From a bacterium (GTDB lineage Bacteria > Cyanobacteriota > Vampirovibrionia > Gastranaerophilales > Gastranaerophilaceae): a DNA stretch of 64,000 nucleotides. The position numbers and the translations under genes are program-made. Positions 1 to 9,681 of the stretch are shown here, piece by piece (position 1 is the first letter of the stretch; the number at the start of each line of letters is the position of its first letter). The notes under the pieces are model-generated. The model had not been told where the DNA came from and ran no database searches. It saw nothing but the letters and a program-made list of their open reading frames with translations. The DNA lies in the NCBI GenBank assembly GCA_017470815.1, contig JAFUXT010000001.1, positions 36,075 to 100,074 on the forward strand, in the 5' to 3' direction.

Positions 1-151
1 AATATAATTCGCCGATTTGATAAAGAATTTCTACATTATCATTTTCGATTTCCAAAGCCTTATAAAGCATTTCTATCGCAGGTTTATAATATTTTTGCTC
101 CTTTAACTCAAATGCCTGTTTTATATAATTTATTACCTGATTATCTTCCAT
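1..151 (-). CDS. TPR-repeat protein, 5' part only (runs off the window)
   Basis: Reading leftwards from an ATG at 149-151 gives 50 open codons that continue past base 1, so only the N-terminus is present. The visible residues form amphipathic helices with the pattern YYKPAIEMLYKALEI followed by NVEILYQIGELY, which is the helix A/helix B periodicity of a tetratricopeptide repeat. Such repeats usually act as protein-protein scaffolds. An AGGA Shine-Dalgarno lies just upstream of the ATG. The start is 8 bp after the stop of the FtsB-like gene, so the two are probably co-transcribed. The partner cannot be told from this fragment. Confidence 0.6.
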   Translation of the reverse strand, partial: MEDNQVINYIKQAFELKEQKYYKPAIEMLYKALEIENDNVEILYQIGELY

Positions 152-159
152 AATTTTTC

Positions 160-615
160 CTATTCTTCGTCAACTGTCTGCGGGATATACGGGATTTCAT
201 TAACTCCCTGCTGATTTGAATTTTGTTTCGGTTTGAACCACTGTTCAAAATCAAATTGTCTCTTTTTCTTTTTCGGTTTTGCGACTTTTTTGTTTATTAT
301 AATCAAAACTTCATCCGACTGAGCCATTTTGAGATTATTTCTTGCAATTCCCTCAAGACTGTTATCAGAAGTCACCATTTTCTTTTGACGTTTTAAATCC
401 TGATTGTGAAGTCTGGTCTGTTCCAAAACACGCTCTAATGTGATTACTTTTGACTTGTACGAAACAATTTTACCGACATTTAATATCGCTCCGTAACCGA
501 TTTGAATAAGGCAAAAAACAAGAACAATAGTCAAAAAAGAATAATAAAACCCCGACTGCCTGTTACGGCGTTTTTCTTCGTAATTATTCAGATTTTCCTG
601 TTTTATTTTGCCCAT
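160..615 (-). CDS. FtsB/DivIC-type septum formation initiator
   Basis: A 151-residue bitopic membrane protein. It has a basic cytoplasmic N-terminus (about residues 1-22), one membrane segment (about 24-46) and a short coiled coil (about 50-85), followed by a region resembling the DivIC/FtsB domain with a conserved LEGIARNNLKMAQ-like stretch. The Lys/Arg-rich tail is followed by a Gln/Asn-rich C-terminus. FtsB/DivIC proteins bridge the FtsQ and FtsL divisome components in the inner membrane. The start has a good AGGGATA Shine-Dalgarno. The downstream TPR gene follows after 8 bp. Family assignment rests on architecture and the short motif, so FtsL-like is a possible alternative. Confidence 0.75.
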   Translation of the reverse strand: MGKIKQENLNNYEEKRRNRQSGFYYSFLTIVLVFCLIQIGYGAILNVGKIVSYKSKVITLERVLEQTRLHNQDLKRQKKMVTSDNSLEGIARNNLKMAQSDEVLIIINKKVAKPKKKKRQFDFEQWFKPKQNSNQQGVNEIPYIPQTVDEE

Positions 616-817
616 ATTATCCCTGTAACTTGATTATAAACAAAATTTTTTGTAAAAACAAAAATATTTTACAAATTTTACAGTAAAAAATTTTGAGAAT
701 TATATACGGTATTACAGAAAAAAAAGTTGTAATTACTATGACTTTTTATTTTCTCTTGAAAAAAAAACATGTTTTTGATACCTTTATTCATATTTATATT
801 TAAAGAAGGGATAGAAA

Positions 818-2344
818 ATGAATAAAAGAGTATTACTTTGCATTATGGACGGATGGGGAATTTCATCAGGTTCAGAAAAATTTGATGCCACAAAATTAGC
901 ACACCCCGTTAATGTACCAAAATTAGAAAAAGAAGAAAAATTTATACAAATTCATGCTGACGGCGAAAATGTAGGGCTGCCTGAAGGTCAAATGGGCAAC
1001 AGTGAAGTCGGACACCTTAATTTAGGAGCAGGCAGAATTGTTTATCAGGATTTGTCTAAAATTAATAATGCAATAAAAGACGGTTCATTTTTCAAAAACG
1101 AAAGATTTTTAAATGCAATTAAACACGTCAAAGAAAACAATTCCGCATTACATATCTACGGACTTGTTTCAACAGGCGGAGTTCATTCATCTCTCAATCA
1201 CGTTTTAGCATTAATTCAACTTGCCGCACAAAACGGAGTAGAAAAATTTTATGTTCACGCATTTTTAGACGGTCGTGACACCCCTCCTGCAAGCGCATGC
1301 GAATATTTGCAGATTGTTGAAGACGAACTTAAAAAATACAATCTTCCTCCTGTTGCAACGGCTATCGGTCGTTATTACATTATGGACAGAGATAATCGCT
1401 GGGAAAGAGTTGAAAAAGGCTACAACGCATTATTGTTTGGAGAAGGAAACCACGCATCAAGCGTAATAGAAGGAGTTAAGAAATCTTATGAAGAAGGAAT
1501 CACAGACGAATTCGTTCTCCCTGTCATTGCAGGAGGCGATGAATCAAGAATACACGATAACGATGCAATCATATTCTTTAACTTCCGTCCGGATAGAGCA
1601 AGAGAAATCACAAAGGCAATTAACTTTGCTGATTTTACCGGATTTGACAGAAGAAAAGTCTTAAAAAATATTCTATATACAACAATGACAAGTTATGAGG
1701 CAACATTTGATTTTCCTGTTGCATTCCCGAAAGAAAAACTTGTCAATATATTAGGGGATGTTTTGGAAGCAAACGGAATAAATCAGTTCCGTACCGCAGA
1801 AACAGAAAAATATGCCCACGTTACATTCTTCTTTAACGGCGGTATAGATGAACCTCAGCCACACGAAACAAGAGTACTTGTTCCGTCACCAAAAGTTGCA
1901 ACTTATGATATGCAGCCTGAAATGAGTGCCCCTGAAGTTTGCGAAAATGTATTAAAAGCAGTAAATAATCCAAAATATCAGTTCATTTTGGTAAACTTTG
2001 CAAATCCTGATATGGTTGGACATACAGGGGTTGTTGAAGCCGCAACAAAGGCTTGCAAAGTAGTTGATGAATGTGTAGGAAAAATTGCAGATGCATGCAA
2101 ACAAAACGGGGTAACAATGCTTTTAACTGCAGACCATGGTAACTCTGAAACAATGGTAAACGAAGAAACAGGCAAACCTCATACAGCACACACAACAAAC
2201 CCTGTTCCGTTTGTTTTAATCAATGCACCGAAAGAATTAGAACTCAAAGAAACAGGCAAACTTTGCGATATCGCACCGACAGTTCTTGAACTTCTCGGAA
2301 TCGAACAACCGAAAGAAATGACAGGAATTTCATTGATTAAATAG
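818..2344 (+). CDS. gpmI: 2,3-bisphosphoglycerate-independent phosphoglycerate mutase
   Basis: Interconverts 3- and 2-phosphoglycerate in cytosolic glycolysis/gluconeogenesis, using two Mn ions and a phosphoserine intermediate. The 508 residues match the usual family length. The N-terminal metal motif IMDGWG is at 9-14. The catalytic serine is Ser62 in GQMGNSEVGHLNLGAGR. Later metal-binding motifs DGRDTPP, RPDRAREI and TADHGNSE are all present. An AAGAAGGGA Shine-Dalgarno precedes the ATG. The SNF2 helicase gene starts 7 bp after the stop, so the two form a tight transcription unit, though no functional link is evident. Confidence 0.97.
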   Translation: MNKRVLLCIMDGWGISSGSEKFDATKLAHPVNVPKLEKEEKFIQIHADGENVGLPEGQMGNSEVGHLNLGAGRIVYQDLSKINNAIKDGSFFKNERFLNAIKHVKENNSALHIYGLVSTGGVHSSLNHVLALIQLAAQNGVEKFYVHAFLDGRDTPPASACEYLQIVEDELKKYNLPPVATAIGRYYIMDRDNRWERVEKGYNALLFGEGNHASSVIEGVKKSYEEGITDEFVLPVIAGGDESRIHDNDAIIFFNFRPDRAREITKAINFADFTGFDRRKVLKNILYTTMTSYEATFDFPVAFPKEKLVNILGDVLEANGINQFRTAETEKYAHVTFFFNGGIDEPQPHETRVLVPSPKVATYDMQPEMSAPEVCENVLKAVNNPKYQFILVNFANPDMVGHTGVVEAATKACKVVDECVGKIADACKQNGVTMLLTADHGNSETMVNEETGKPHTAHTTNPVPFVLINAPKELELKETGKLCDIAPTVLELLGIEQPKEMTGISLIK

Positions 2345-2351
2345 GATTAAT

Positions 2352-5330
2352 ATGACTAAAAATACCGTTGACAACCTCAATATTGATTTCTCATTCAAAA
2401 AGAATGATGTAGATGAATTGTTCTTTAATTTGGGTGAAAGCCCTGAAGGTTTTAAGAACAAAGATTTTCGTTATACTTTGAGCATGATTTATCAGATTGT
2501 TGAAGATGAGTTTGCAGGGGTATTTTTAAGCCCTAATATGCCGACAAGAAATACTAATTTCTATCTTATTAATAAAGACGGCAAATATTCATTTTTTGTC
2601 ACTCCGACGAATAATTTTGAATATTACCTCAAATCTAAAGGCTCTTTATTCAGATTTCGTCCGGAAGAACTTCCTGACGGAACGAGAGGATATTTCTTAT
2701 CATGGGATATTGTGATGGATTATTTCGGCGGATTTGGTAATGTCGTTGATTTTGAAGCCTTATCACCGACTTTTGTCTATTTCAATAAACTTACTTATTT
2801 TGTAATGAAGTTGATTGAAAAACTTTACTTTATTCCGACTGTCAAACGCAACGGCACAATGTTTCGCATAATCTATGAACCGATTATAAATTCGACTCAA
2901 ATGGCAAGAATAGTAAATCTGTTTGAAGAAAATATGCCGCAAGATTTATTTGTTATCGGCGAAAAACCGAAAAATTTTATATACGAATTTATTTATACAT
3001 ACCTCAATTACCTTGTGTATAAATTTCTCGGAATAAAGATGTTTCGCTTCAAAGATGTTCAGTCAGGGACTTATCTGCTCAAAGATTTGGAACGCAAAAT
3101 TATGTTCAAAAATCGTGATTTGGCGGAAAGTTTTAACACCTGGTTTGATGAACTTTATTTAGGGAAATATGATGTTATTCCACTACTTAAAATTGAAAAA
3201 CAAACTGACGAAATATTCCGTCTTAAAGTTTATATCAAAAACAGAAAAACAAATGAAGAAGTACTTATTGACAAACTTTACACAGATGAAGAAGTTTTTG
3301 GTGCTAAAGCAAGTGATATTTCACGGATTGTAGAGAAACAATTAAATTATGCTCTGCGATATATGCCTGAATTAGAGCAGTTGTTTGAAGATGAGGAGAA
3401 ATTGTATCTTGATTTCAACCTGAACGAAGTTTATCAGATAATAACCAAAACCGCTTATTATCTGCAAAAAGCACAGATTGAGGTTGTTCTTCCTGACGAA
3501 CTTACAAATATTGTAATTCCGAGAGCATCAATTAATGCAAAAGTAAAATCCGCAAGAGCAGGGGATTTATCAGATATATTTAACAGCAATACTGCAGGTA
3601 AATTGTCTTTAGACGATATTCTGGAATTTTCGTACGAAGTTTCTATCGGAGATGAAAAGTTATCACTTGAAGAATTTAAGAAACTGACCTCTGAAAATAA
3701 CGGTCTGATTAAGTTTAAAAACAAATATGTTCTTGTGGATAAGGAAGAATCAAAGAAAATATTTGAACAAATTGCAAAAACCAATCTCAAATCAATGTCA
3801 AGAATGGAACTTATCCATGCATCATTATCAAAACAGTTTGACCAATACGACTTTGACTATGATGCAGCATTTGCAAGAGTACTTGCGGATTTCACAAAAC
3901 CTGTCGATATTACTTTGCCAAAAGATTTGAATGGGGAATTAAGACCATATCAGCAAGTTGGTTTGAAATGGCTTTGGACAAATATTGCCAAAGGCTTTGG
4001 TGCATGTATGGCTGATGATATGGGATTAGGTAAAACCATTCAGGTTATAAGTCTTTTACTCAAGATGAAAGAGGAGAAAAAACTCAAAAAACCTGTTCTT
4101 GTCATTTGTCCAACAACATTGATGGGTAACTGGATGAAAGAATTACAAATGTTTGCTCCATCTTTAGATGCGGTAATTTACCACGGTACAGACAGAGTTC
4201 TTGATGTTAAGCACGATGTAATTCTTACAACTTATGCTATTATGCGAATTGATGTTGAAGAACTAAAAAAACAGGCTTGGAGTGTCATTATTGTTGATGA
4301 AGCACAAAATATCAAAAACCCTGACACCGCCCAAACTCTTGCAATCAAGATGTTGAAATCAGATGTTAAAATAGCAATGACAGGTACACCTGTTGAAAAC
4401 AGATTAACAGAATTGTGGAGTATATTTGACTTTATCAATAAAGGTTATTTGGGTTCGCTGAGAGAATTTCAAAAAAGTTATGCGATACCTATTGAAAGGT
4501 TTAAAGAACATTCAAGAGCCGGAAAACTCAAAATGTCTATTTCTCCGTTTGTTTTAAGGCGTTTGAAAACGGATAAGAATGTAATTTCTGATTTACCTGA
4601 AAAAATGGTACTCAACGAATACTGTTATTTGTCTAAACCTCAGGCTGTTCTTTATGAAAAGACTTTAAATGAAATGATGGAAAAAATCAGCGGATTTACC
4701 GGAGTAAACAGACGCGGAAACATCTTTAAACTCATTACCGCCCTCAAACAAATCTGCAACCATCCTTATCAATTCCTCAAAGCAGGCGAAATGGGTGTCG
4801 AATTATCAGGCAAAATGGCAAAATGTTTAGATTTGGTGCAAGGTATACTTGACAGAGGGGAAAAGACGCTTATCTTTACTCAATATAAAGAGATGGGAGA
4901 TATTTTATGCAAAGTTCTTGCGCAGGAATGTAATATTGAACCTTTATTCTTCCACGGCAGTCTGACAGTACCGCAAAGAGAAGAACTTATTAACAAATTC
5001 CAAAACGACCCTGAAACAAAGGTTATGATTTTGTCACTCAAAGCAGGCGGAACAGGTTTGAACCTTACAAGTGCAACGAATGTAATTCATTATGATCTGT
5101 GGTGGAATCCTGCAGTTGAAGATCAGGCAACAGACAGAACTTATCGTATCGGTCAGGACAAAAATGTAATGGTTCACAGAATGATAACTTTGGGTACTTT
5201 TGAAGAAAAAATTGACGAAATGCTCAAATCCAAAAAAGAACTTGCCGACATGGCGGTTTACGAGGGAGAAAAGATTATCACAGAACTGACAGACGAAGAA
5301 ATTTACGAAATCTTTACGCTGTCTGCTTAA
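2352..5330 (+). CDS. SNF2-family DNA-dependent ATPase/helicase (RapA/HepA-like)
   Basis: A 992-residue double-stranded-DNA translocase of superfamily 2. The first ~530 residues are an N-terminal region without recognised catalytic motifs, probably the bacterial SNF2-associated region. The ATPase core follows: motif I ADDMGLGKTIQ near residue 553, motif II DEAQ near 647, TGTPVENRL near 678, then the helicase C-terminal lobe with HYDLWWNPAVEDQATDR and RIGQ near the end. Related enzymes recycle RNA polymerase or remodel protein-DNA complexes. Which of these applies here cannot be told. It is preceded by AGGATT and translationally close to gpmI. All catalytic motifs look intact. Confidence 0.9.
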   Translation: MTKNTVDNLNIDFSFKKNDVDELFFNLGESPEGFKNKDFRYTLSMIYQIVEDEFAGVFLSPNMPTRNTNFYLINKDGKYSFFVTPTNNFEYYLKSKGSLFRFRPEELPDGTRGYFLSWDIVMDYFGGFGNVVDFEALSPTFVYFNKLTYFVMKLIEKLYFIPTVKRNGTMFRIIYEPIINSTQMARIVNLFEENMPQDLFVIGEKPKNFIYEFIYTYLNYLVYKFLGIKMFRFKDVQSGTYLLKDLERKIMFKNRDLAESFNTWFDELYLGKYDVIPLLKIEKQTDEIFRLKVYIKNRKTNEEVLIDKLYTDEEVFGAKASDISRIVEKQLNYALRYMPELEQLFEDEEKLYLDFNLNEVYQIITKTAYYLQKAQIEVVLPDELTNIVIPRASINAKVKSARAGDLSDIFNSNTAGKLSLDDILEFSYEVSIGDEKLSLEEFKKLTSENNGLIKFKNKYVLVDKEESKKIFEQIAKTNLKSMSRMELIHASLSKQFDQYDFDYDAAFARVLADFTKPVDITLPKDLNGELRPYQQVGLKWLWTNIAKGFGACMADDMGLGKTIQVISLLLKMKEEKKLKKPVLVICPTTLMGNWMKELQMFAPSLDAVIYHGTDRVLDVKHDVILTTYAIMRIDVEELKKQAWSVIIVDEAQNIKNPDTAQTLAIKMLKSDVKIAMTGTPVENRLTELWSIFDFINKGYLGSLREFQKSYAIPIERFKEHSRAGKLKMSISPFVLRRLKTDKNVISDLPEKMVLNEYCYLSKPQAVLYEKTLNEMMEKISGFTGVNRRGNIFKLITALKQICNHPYQFLKAGEMGVELSGKMAKCLDLVQGILDRGEKTLIFTQYKEMGDILCKVLAQECNIEPLFFHGSLTVPQREELINKFQNDPETKVMILSLKAGGTGLNLTSATNVIHYDLWWNPAVEDQATDRTYRIGQDKNVMVHRMITLGTFEEKIDEMLKSKKELADMAVYEGEKIITELTDEEIYEIFTLSA

Positions 5331-5331
5331 G

Positions 5332-5493
5332 TTACAACAAAAAGAAATTGTTGCTATAGTCGGGTTTGAAATATTGCTTATGAATCTTAAAATTTTGGTC
5401 TATAAATGACGGGTAATTGTCCTTTTTGTCTTTGAATTTTGACAGTCCGACAGCATCTACATCCTCTTTAAAGATAAAACTTAACAATTCCAT
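5332..5493 (-). CDS. small unknown protein, 53 residues
   Basis: Not a recognised family. The ORF runs from ATG (5491-5493) to TAA (5332-5334) and is convergent with the SNF2 gene, leaving one base between the two stop codons. The strongest support is a near-perfect AGGAGGTTTGAATA Shine-Dalgarno immediately before the ATG, one of the best in the window. The peptide has a hydrophobic start (MELLSFIF), an acidic patch, a Lys-rich middle (LSKFKDKKD) and an aromatic C-terminus ending NNFFLL. It has no signal peptide or cysteine motif. It occupies most of the otherwise empty gap before the DUF1858 gene. Confidence 0.6.
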   Translation of the reverse strand: MELLSFIFKEDVDAVGLSKFKDKKDNYPSFIDQNFKIHKQYFKPDYSNNFFLL

Positions 5494-5573
5494 TATTCAA
5501 ACCTCCTAAAAATTTTTAGCGTGTATAATGTATTTAATAAAGTTTTTTAAAAAGTCAAAAAAGGAGAAAAATT

Positions 5574-5792
5574 ATGGCAGAATTAGTAACAAAAGATATG
5601 AACATTATCGAAATCGCACAAAAACACCCTGAAAGCATTGAAATTTTCCACAAATACGGTTTGGGTTGTTTAGGTTGTGCGGCTGCAAGATTTGAAAACT
5701 TGGAAGCAGGTGCAAAAGTTCACGGTTTTGATGTCGATGCTATGGTAAACGATATCAATGCCGCTATTGAAGCAAACGAAACTGAAGCGTAA
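5574..5792 (+). CDS. DUF1858 redox-disulfide domain protein (hybrid-cluster-protein-associated type)
   Basis: 72 residues, all one DUF1858 domain. The characteristic sequence is a helix with HPESIEIFHKYGLGCLGC, with the CxxC pair (CLGC) near residues 32-35, followed by an Ala/Glu-rich helical tail. The family is found alone or fused to hybrid-cluster and other redox proteins in anaerobes, and is thought to carry a redox-active disulfide. The partner protein is not adjacent here. An AAGGAGAAAAATT Shine-Dalgarno marks the start. An intrinsic terminator follows at 5842-5876. Confidence 0.88.
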   Translation: MAELVTKDMNIIEIAQKHPESIEIFHKYGLGCLGCAAARFENLEAGAKVHGFDVDAMVNDINAAIEANETEA

Positions 5793-5794
5793 AT

Positions 5795-5977
5795 AGTGAA
5801 TCGTGAATAGTGAATTGTTCATTTAGAATATTAGAAATTTCAAAAAACACCAAGAAATTATTACTTGGTGTTTTTTGCACTTTGTTCTTATCATTGTTAT
5901 AAATATTACTGCGAAATTGCAATAATTACCTAAAATTTTTGTATAGAACTACTCACTTTTCACAATTCACTACTTAC
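5795..5977. repeat. Family A repeat: inverted pair of GTGAATTG-type heptad runs
   Basis: A run of GTGAAT-plus-1-or-2-base units (5795-5820) is mirrored by its reverse complement at 5951-5977 (CACTTTTCACAATTCACTAC). The two arms flank the terminator hairpin. The same unit recurs at 19939-20049, 43375-43403, 49241-49342 and 56760-56789. Confidence 0.7.
5842..5876. terminator. Intrinsic terminator, probably bidirectional
   Basis: A perfect stem AAAAAACACCAAG / CTTGGTGTTTTTT with a 9-base loop. A/T tracts on both sides let it end both the DUF1858 gene and the leftward gene at 5984-8029. Confidence 0.85.
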
Positions 5978-5983
5978 AAGACA

Positions 5984-8029
5984 TTACGCTACATTTTTAT
6001 TCAAAAAACCTGCCATTGTTGGCTTACTTGACGGAACAAGTGGTGCCTGTTGCGCTTGTGTAGCGGATTTTATTTTGTTTTCTTCTGCTTTTCTTTTATC
6101 CGTCATCGCTTTACAAATATCAGTTAATGCGATAATTAAGCCCGGAACAAGAACTAATGTAGATAATGCGCCAAAGAAACTGTTGCAGGTTTTTGCTCTG
6201 TTAAGCAGTTTATTTGGTTTTTCAAACAATTTATAAAATTCATTAAGTTTTTCTGATTTGCTTATTCTTGCCTGATGCAAAGCGTCTTTGATTTCTTCTT
6301 TTGTTGCATCAGCATAAGATTTTCCGCCAAAGTCTTTTAAAATATTTTCGACTGCCTCTTTAACTTTTGAATCATTTGCAAATGCTTTTTTAATATTTCC
6401 GCCTGATTTTTCAATAAAATCAATAAATCCGTCAACACCATCTTTATACAATTTGATATTTGTATATTTTGAATCAAGTTGCTTACTTGAAAGTATTGAA
6501 TGTCTTGAATCAGAAGGATTTAAGTAATCAATAACTTTTTGGAATGTATTACGACCTGCAAGATTTTTGCTATTCAGTGCAAGCCCTGTCAATTTTGTAA
6601 ATCCGTCAGAGAACAGTCTTGCAAGTGCTTTTGCTCCGAATAACAACGCTGAGAATGCAGTCATATCACGGACAAGAATTTCACCGTAATCATATTTATC
6701 CTGAGCATGTAACAACCTCGGAGGAATACAAGCACCATATAACAACACTGCCATTGCATTACCCTGAATTATAGGGCCGTTAAGTTCAAATATATCTGAA
6801 ATCTTTTTCATTTTTGAACTTCCGATAACTTTATCGCCTGCTTTTTCAAGGGCAGAGGAAAGCCCGCCGAATGAAACCTGTTTGTTATCAGCCGTATCCT
6901 GCGCTTTTTCTGTAGTTCCGTTTTGCAACGCCGGTTCTTCATCATTCATCAATGCAGGATTTTTACCACCTGTTCCCATATTATACAATTTAGGGATTTG
7001 CGTATAGAATAGTGCAACCGTAGCAAACAAACCAAGATTTGTTAAAATTCTTGAGCCCATTCTGCGGCTTGTAAATTTCTTTATAATATCGTCTAAGTTA
7101 GCATCCGCAGTTTTTTTCAATGCGTCATGGGTATTTTTAACGGCATCTCCGAAATAATTTTTCATTGATTTGGTTAGTTCACCAATGCTGCCGCCTTTTA
7201 CTTTACCGTCAGAAGACAACATCTGAATTGCCATATCACCGCTTGCTCCGCCGACATGACTCTTTCTTAATCGCATAAAATCATCTTCAACAGAAGACCC
7301 AAGTTCTGCCAACTTTTGTTCTCTTATTTTTCTGTTTTTGAAACCTTTGTATTGATTTTGAATATCTTCGGTTGCAATAAGTTTATCAGCGTATTTTTCT
7401 GCAAGAACATCAAGTTTTTTAATCTGAATAGCACCCGGCTGCTTATTGATACTTTCATCAAGAACATTCTTAAATACTTCTGTATAGAAAGCCTTTTTGT
7501 CAGCATTACCCGCTTTTATTGAATCAATATTTTCTTTTGCGTATTTACTGAAAATATTTTTAAATCCGTCAAGATAATCAAGTTTAACACTGTTACCCGT
7601 ACCGTATTTTTTATTTATACCTTTTAATAAAAACCATGGAATCAAAAACGCACTCGGACCTGTGATAATTTCTCTTATGCCTTCTTTTCTTGCATAAGCC
7701 CAATTAAGTTCACGTTTTGGTTCGCCGTTTTTATTTAAAATTTCGTTACCGTTTTCGTCATGCTTTTTCTTACCGCCGCGCAAAAGCCCTTTACCGACAC
7801 GGGGAGCGATAAAACCTAAACCGTCCTGAATACAAAATGATGCAGCAAAGCCGCCTGCAGCAATAAAATCCATCAAACCGACAATGAAATTAGGGGCATT
7901 TTTGAACGCTCCGCCTGTGAAAGCAACACTATCAGCCTGCGCACTCATTCGAGGGGGTTGTATATTTTCGGTTCTTTTGCGATTATTGTTGACTGAACCT
8001 ATATTTTGTCCTACTGATTTTACCTGCAT
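5984..8029 (-). CDS. Large unknown membrane-associated protein with N-terminal FTG tag
   Basis: No family recognised. The ORF could open at a TTG (8047), but the internal ATG at 8027-8029 is preferred because GTAGGGATT precedes it and the protein then begins MQVKSVGQNIG, like other tagged proteins here. That gives 681 residues. The N-terminus is Asn/Gln/Arg-rich, then SVAFTGGAF, then an Ala/Gly-rich hydrophobic patch. Further hydrophobic stretches include ILTNLGLFATVALFYTQ, a segment with IPPRLL, and VLVPGLIIALTDI near the C-terminus, separated by Lys-rich helical regions. A segment PPRLLHAQDKYD resembles PPAIFLANDAYN of the 820-residue protein at 57564-60026, hinting at distant paralogy. A strong promoter lies upstream. 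Confidence 0.75.
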   Translation of the reverse strand: MQVKSVGQNIGSVNNNRKRTENIQPPRMSAQADSVAFTGGAFKNAPNFIVGLMDFIAAGGFAASFCIQDGLGFIAPRVGKGLLRGGKKKHDENGNEILNKNGEPKRELNWAYARKEGIREIITGPSAFLIPWFLLKGINKKYGTGNSVKLDYLDGFKNIFSKYAKENIDSIKAGNADKKAFYTEVFKNVLDESINKQPGAIQIKKLDVLAEKYADKLIATEDIQNQYKGFKNRKIREQKLAELGSSVEDDFMRLRKSHVGGASGDMAIQMLSSDGKVKGGSIGELTKSMKNYFGDAVKNTHDALKKTADANLDDIIKKFTSRRMGSRILTNLGLFATVALFYTQIPKLYNMGTGGKNPALMNDEEPALQNGTTEKAQDTADNKQVSFGGLSSALEKAGDKVIGSSKMKKISDIFELNGPIIQGNAMAVLLYGACIPPRLLHAQDKYDYGEILVRDMTAFSALLFGAKALARLFSDGFTKLTGLALNSKNLAGRNTFQKVIDYLNPSDSRHSILSSKQLDSKYTNIKLYKDGVDGFIDFIEKSGGNIKKAFANDSKVKEAVENILKDFGGKSYADATKEEIKDALHQARISKSEKLNEFYKLFEKPNKLLNRAKTCNSFFGALSTLVLVPGLIIALTDICKAMTDKRKAEENKIKSATQAQQAPLVPSSKPTMAGFLNKNVA

Positions 8030-8160
8030 AATCCCTACTGTATTCAAAACCTGCTACATAATAGATAAAAACAATACATTTTTTTAAATTGTCTTTTTAT
8101 CGGGTAATGTTTCAAAACTTTTACATTCATTTACACAATTGTTTTAAAACAAGTGTACTT

Positions 8161-8189
8161 ATTATACTTAATCTGAAAAAATTTTTCAA
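8161..8189 (-). promoter_or_regulatory. Sigma70-type promoter for the 5984-8029 gene
   Basis: On the minus strand TTGAAA (8184-8189), a 17-base spacer, then TATAAT (8161-8166). It predicts a leader of about 120 bases before the chosen ATG. Confidence 0.65.
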
Positions 8190-8229
8190 GTTATTTACTA
8201 CAATTATAACATTTCTGTTACAAAACTTT

Positions 8230-9546
8230 TTAAATTATATTATTTGTCAGGTATTTTCCCAATACCTCAATAGATCTTTGGGACATCAATTCGCCTTTTA
8301 GTTTTTTATTCTTGCGCTCTTTTTTCGGCATTTCAACACTCGGAATTATTCCCCAATTGGAATTTATCGGCTGAAAATTATCGTTTTCGGGATTAGTTAT
8401 ATAATGAGTCAACGCTCCGAGCATGGTTTCAGACGGCAGTTCAAGCAAAGGCTCATTATTGAGAAATTTTGCCATGTTTATCCCTGCCAAAAGTCCTGAT
8501 GCAATTGATTCGGTGTAACCTTCCGTTCCTGTTATCTGACCTGCAAAGAACAAATCCTTTCTTTCTCTTGTCTGCAAAGTAGGATTTAAAAGTTTTGGCG
8601 AATTTATAAAAGTATTTCTGTGCATAACACCATAGCGGACAATATTACAATCTTCAAGCCCCGGAATTAACTGCAAAAGTTCTTTCTGCGCACCCCATTT
8701 TAGATTGGTCTGAAATCCGACAAGGTTAAAAAGTGTTTTTGCGCTGTTATCCTGCCTTAACTGAACAACTGCATAATTCTTTTCCCCTGTTCGTTTATCA
8801 ATCAAACCGACAGGCTTCATAGGACCAAAGCGCAAAGTATCTTCCCCGCGAGATGCCAAAACTTCAATAGGCAGACAACTTTCAAAAAATTTTGCTCCTT
8901 TTTCAAAATCATGTCGCTCAATTCTTGGAGCATTGATTAAAATATTATAGAATTTTTCATACTGCTCTTTATTCATCGGGCAATTTATATAAGATGCTTC
9001 CCCTTTATCGTATCGGCTTGCCCAAAATGCTATATCAAAATTTATACTGTCGCACTCTACAATCGGTGCTATTGCATCAAAAAAATGCAGGTATTCACTT
9101 TTTGTAAATTCTTTTATGCTGTCAGCAAATTTATCACTTGTCAGAGGTCCTGATGAAATAATAGTCGGTGTATCATGAATTTTTGTTACTTCTTCTCTTA
9201 TTAAATTAATATTAGGATTTGATGTAATTTTTTTGGTTACCGTTTGAGAAAATTTGTGTCTGTCAATTGCAAGTGCGTTCCCTGCAGGAACTGCACAATC
9301 TTTTGCAATCTCTATTAATTCTCCGCCTAAGATTTCCATTTCGTGTTTTAAAAGACCGCTGCCGTTTGTAATATCATAACTGCCTAAACTGTTTGAACAG
9401 ACAAATTCTGCGCAATCTTCTGTGGTATGCGCACCTGTTTCAACATTTGGGCGCATTTCGTATAAATTAACTTTGAACCCTCGTTTTGCAAGTTGCAAAG
9501 CCGCTTCCGAGCCCGCAAGCCCTGCCCCGATAACATTCACTTCCAT
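8230..9546 (-). CDS. trmFO: tRNA uracil-54 C5-methyltransferase, folate/FAD-dependent
   Basis: Makes ribothymidine at position 54 of tRNA using methylenetetrahydrofolate and FADH2. The 438 residues are the normal family length. The N-terminal Rossmann FAD motif is VIGAGLAGSEAA (residues 5-16). Further signatures are RPNVETGAHTTEDCAEFVCSNSLG and a C-terminal GQITGTEGYTESIASGLLAG. It is transcribed divergently from rplI across a 135-bp spacer. No clear Shine-Dalgarno precedes the ATG. Confidence 0.96.
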   Translation of the reverse strand: MEVNVIGAGLAGSEAALQLAKRGFKVNLYEMRPNVETGAHTTEDCAEFVCSNSLGSYDITNGSGLLKHEMEILGGELIEIAKDCAVPAGNALAIDRHKFSQTVTKKITSNPNINLIREEVTKIHDTPTIISSGPLTSDKFADSIKEFTKSEYLHFFDAIAPIVECDSINFDIAFWASRYDKGEASYINCPMNKEQYEKFYNILINAPRIERHDFEKGAKFFESCLPIEVLASRGEDTLRFGPMKPVGLIDKRTGEKNYAVVQLRQDNSAKTLFNLVGFQTNLKWGAQKELLQLIPGLEDCNIVRYGVMHRNTFINSPKLLNPTLQTRERKDLFFAGQITGTEGYTESIASGLLAGINMAKFLNNEPLLELPSETMLGALTHYITNPENDNFQPINSNWGIIPSVEMPKKERKNKKLKGELMSQRSIEVLGKYLTNNII

Positions 9547-9681
9547 AGTAATAAAAGTTTAGGACAAAGAAGTAAGCATGTAAACAAGTTTAACAAATTT
9601 ACATAACCTCTCGACAAATGAGTTTGTTTGGTGTAAGGTGGTGCTACACGCAGAAATATAAGTACAAAGGAGAATATTATT

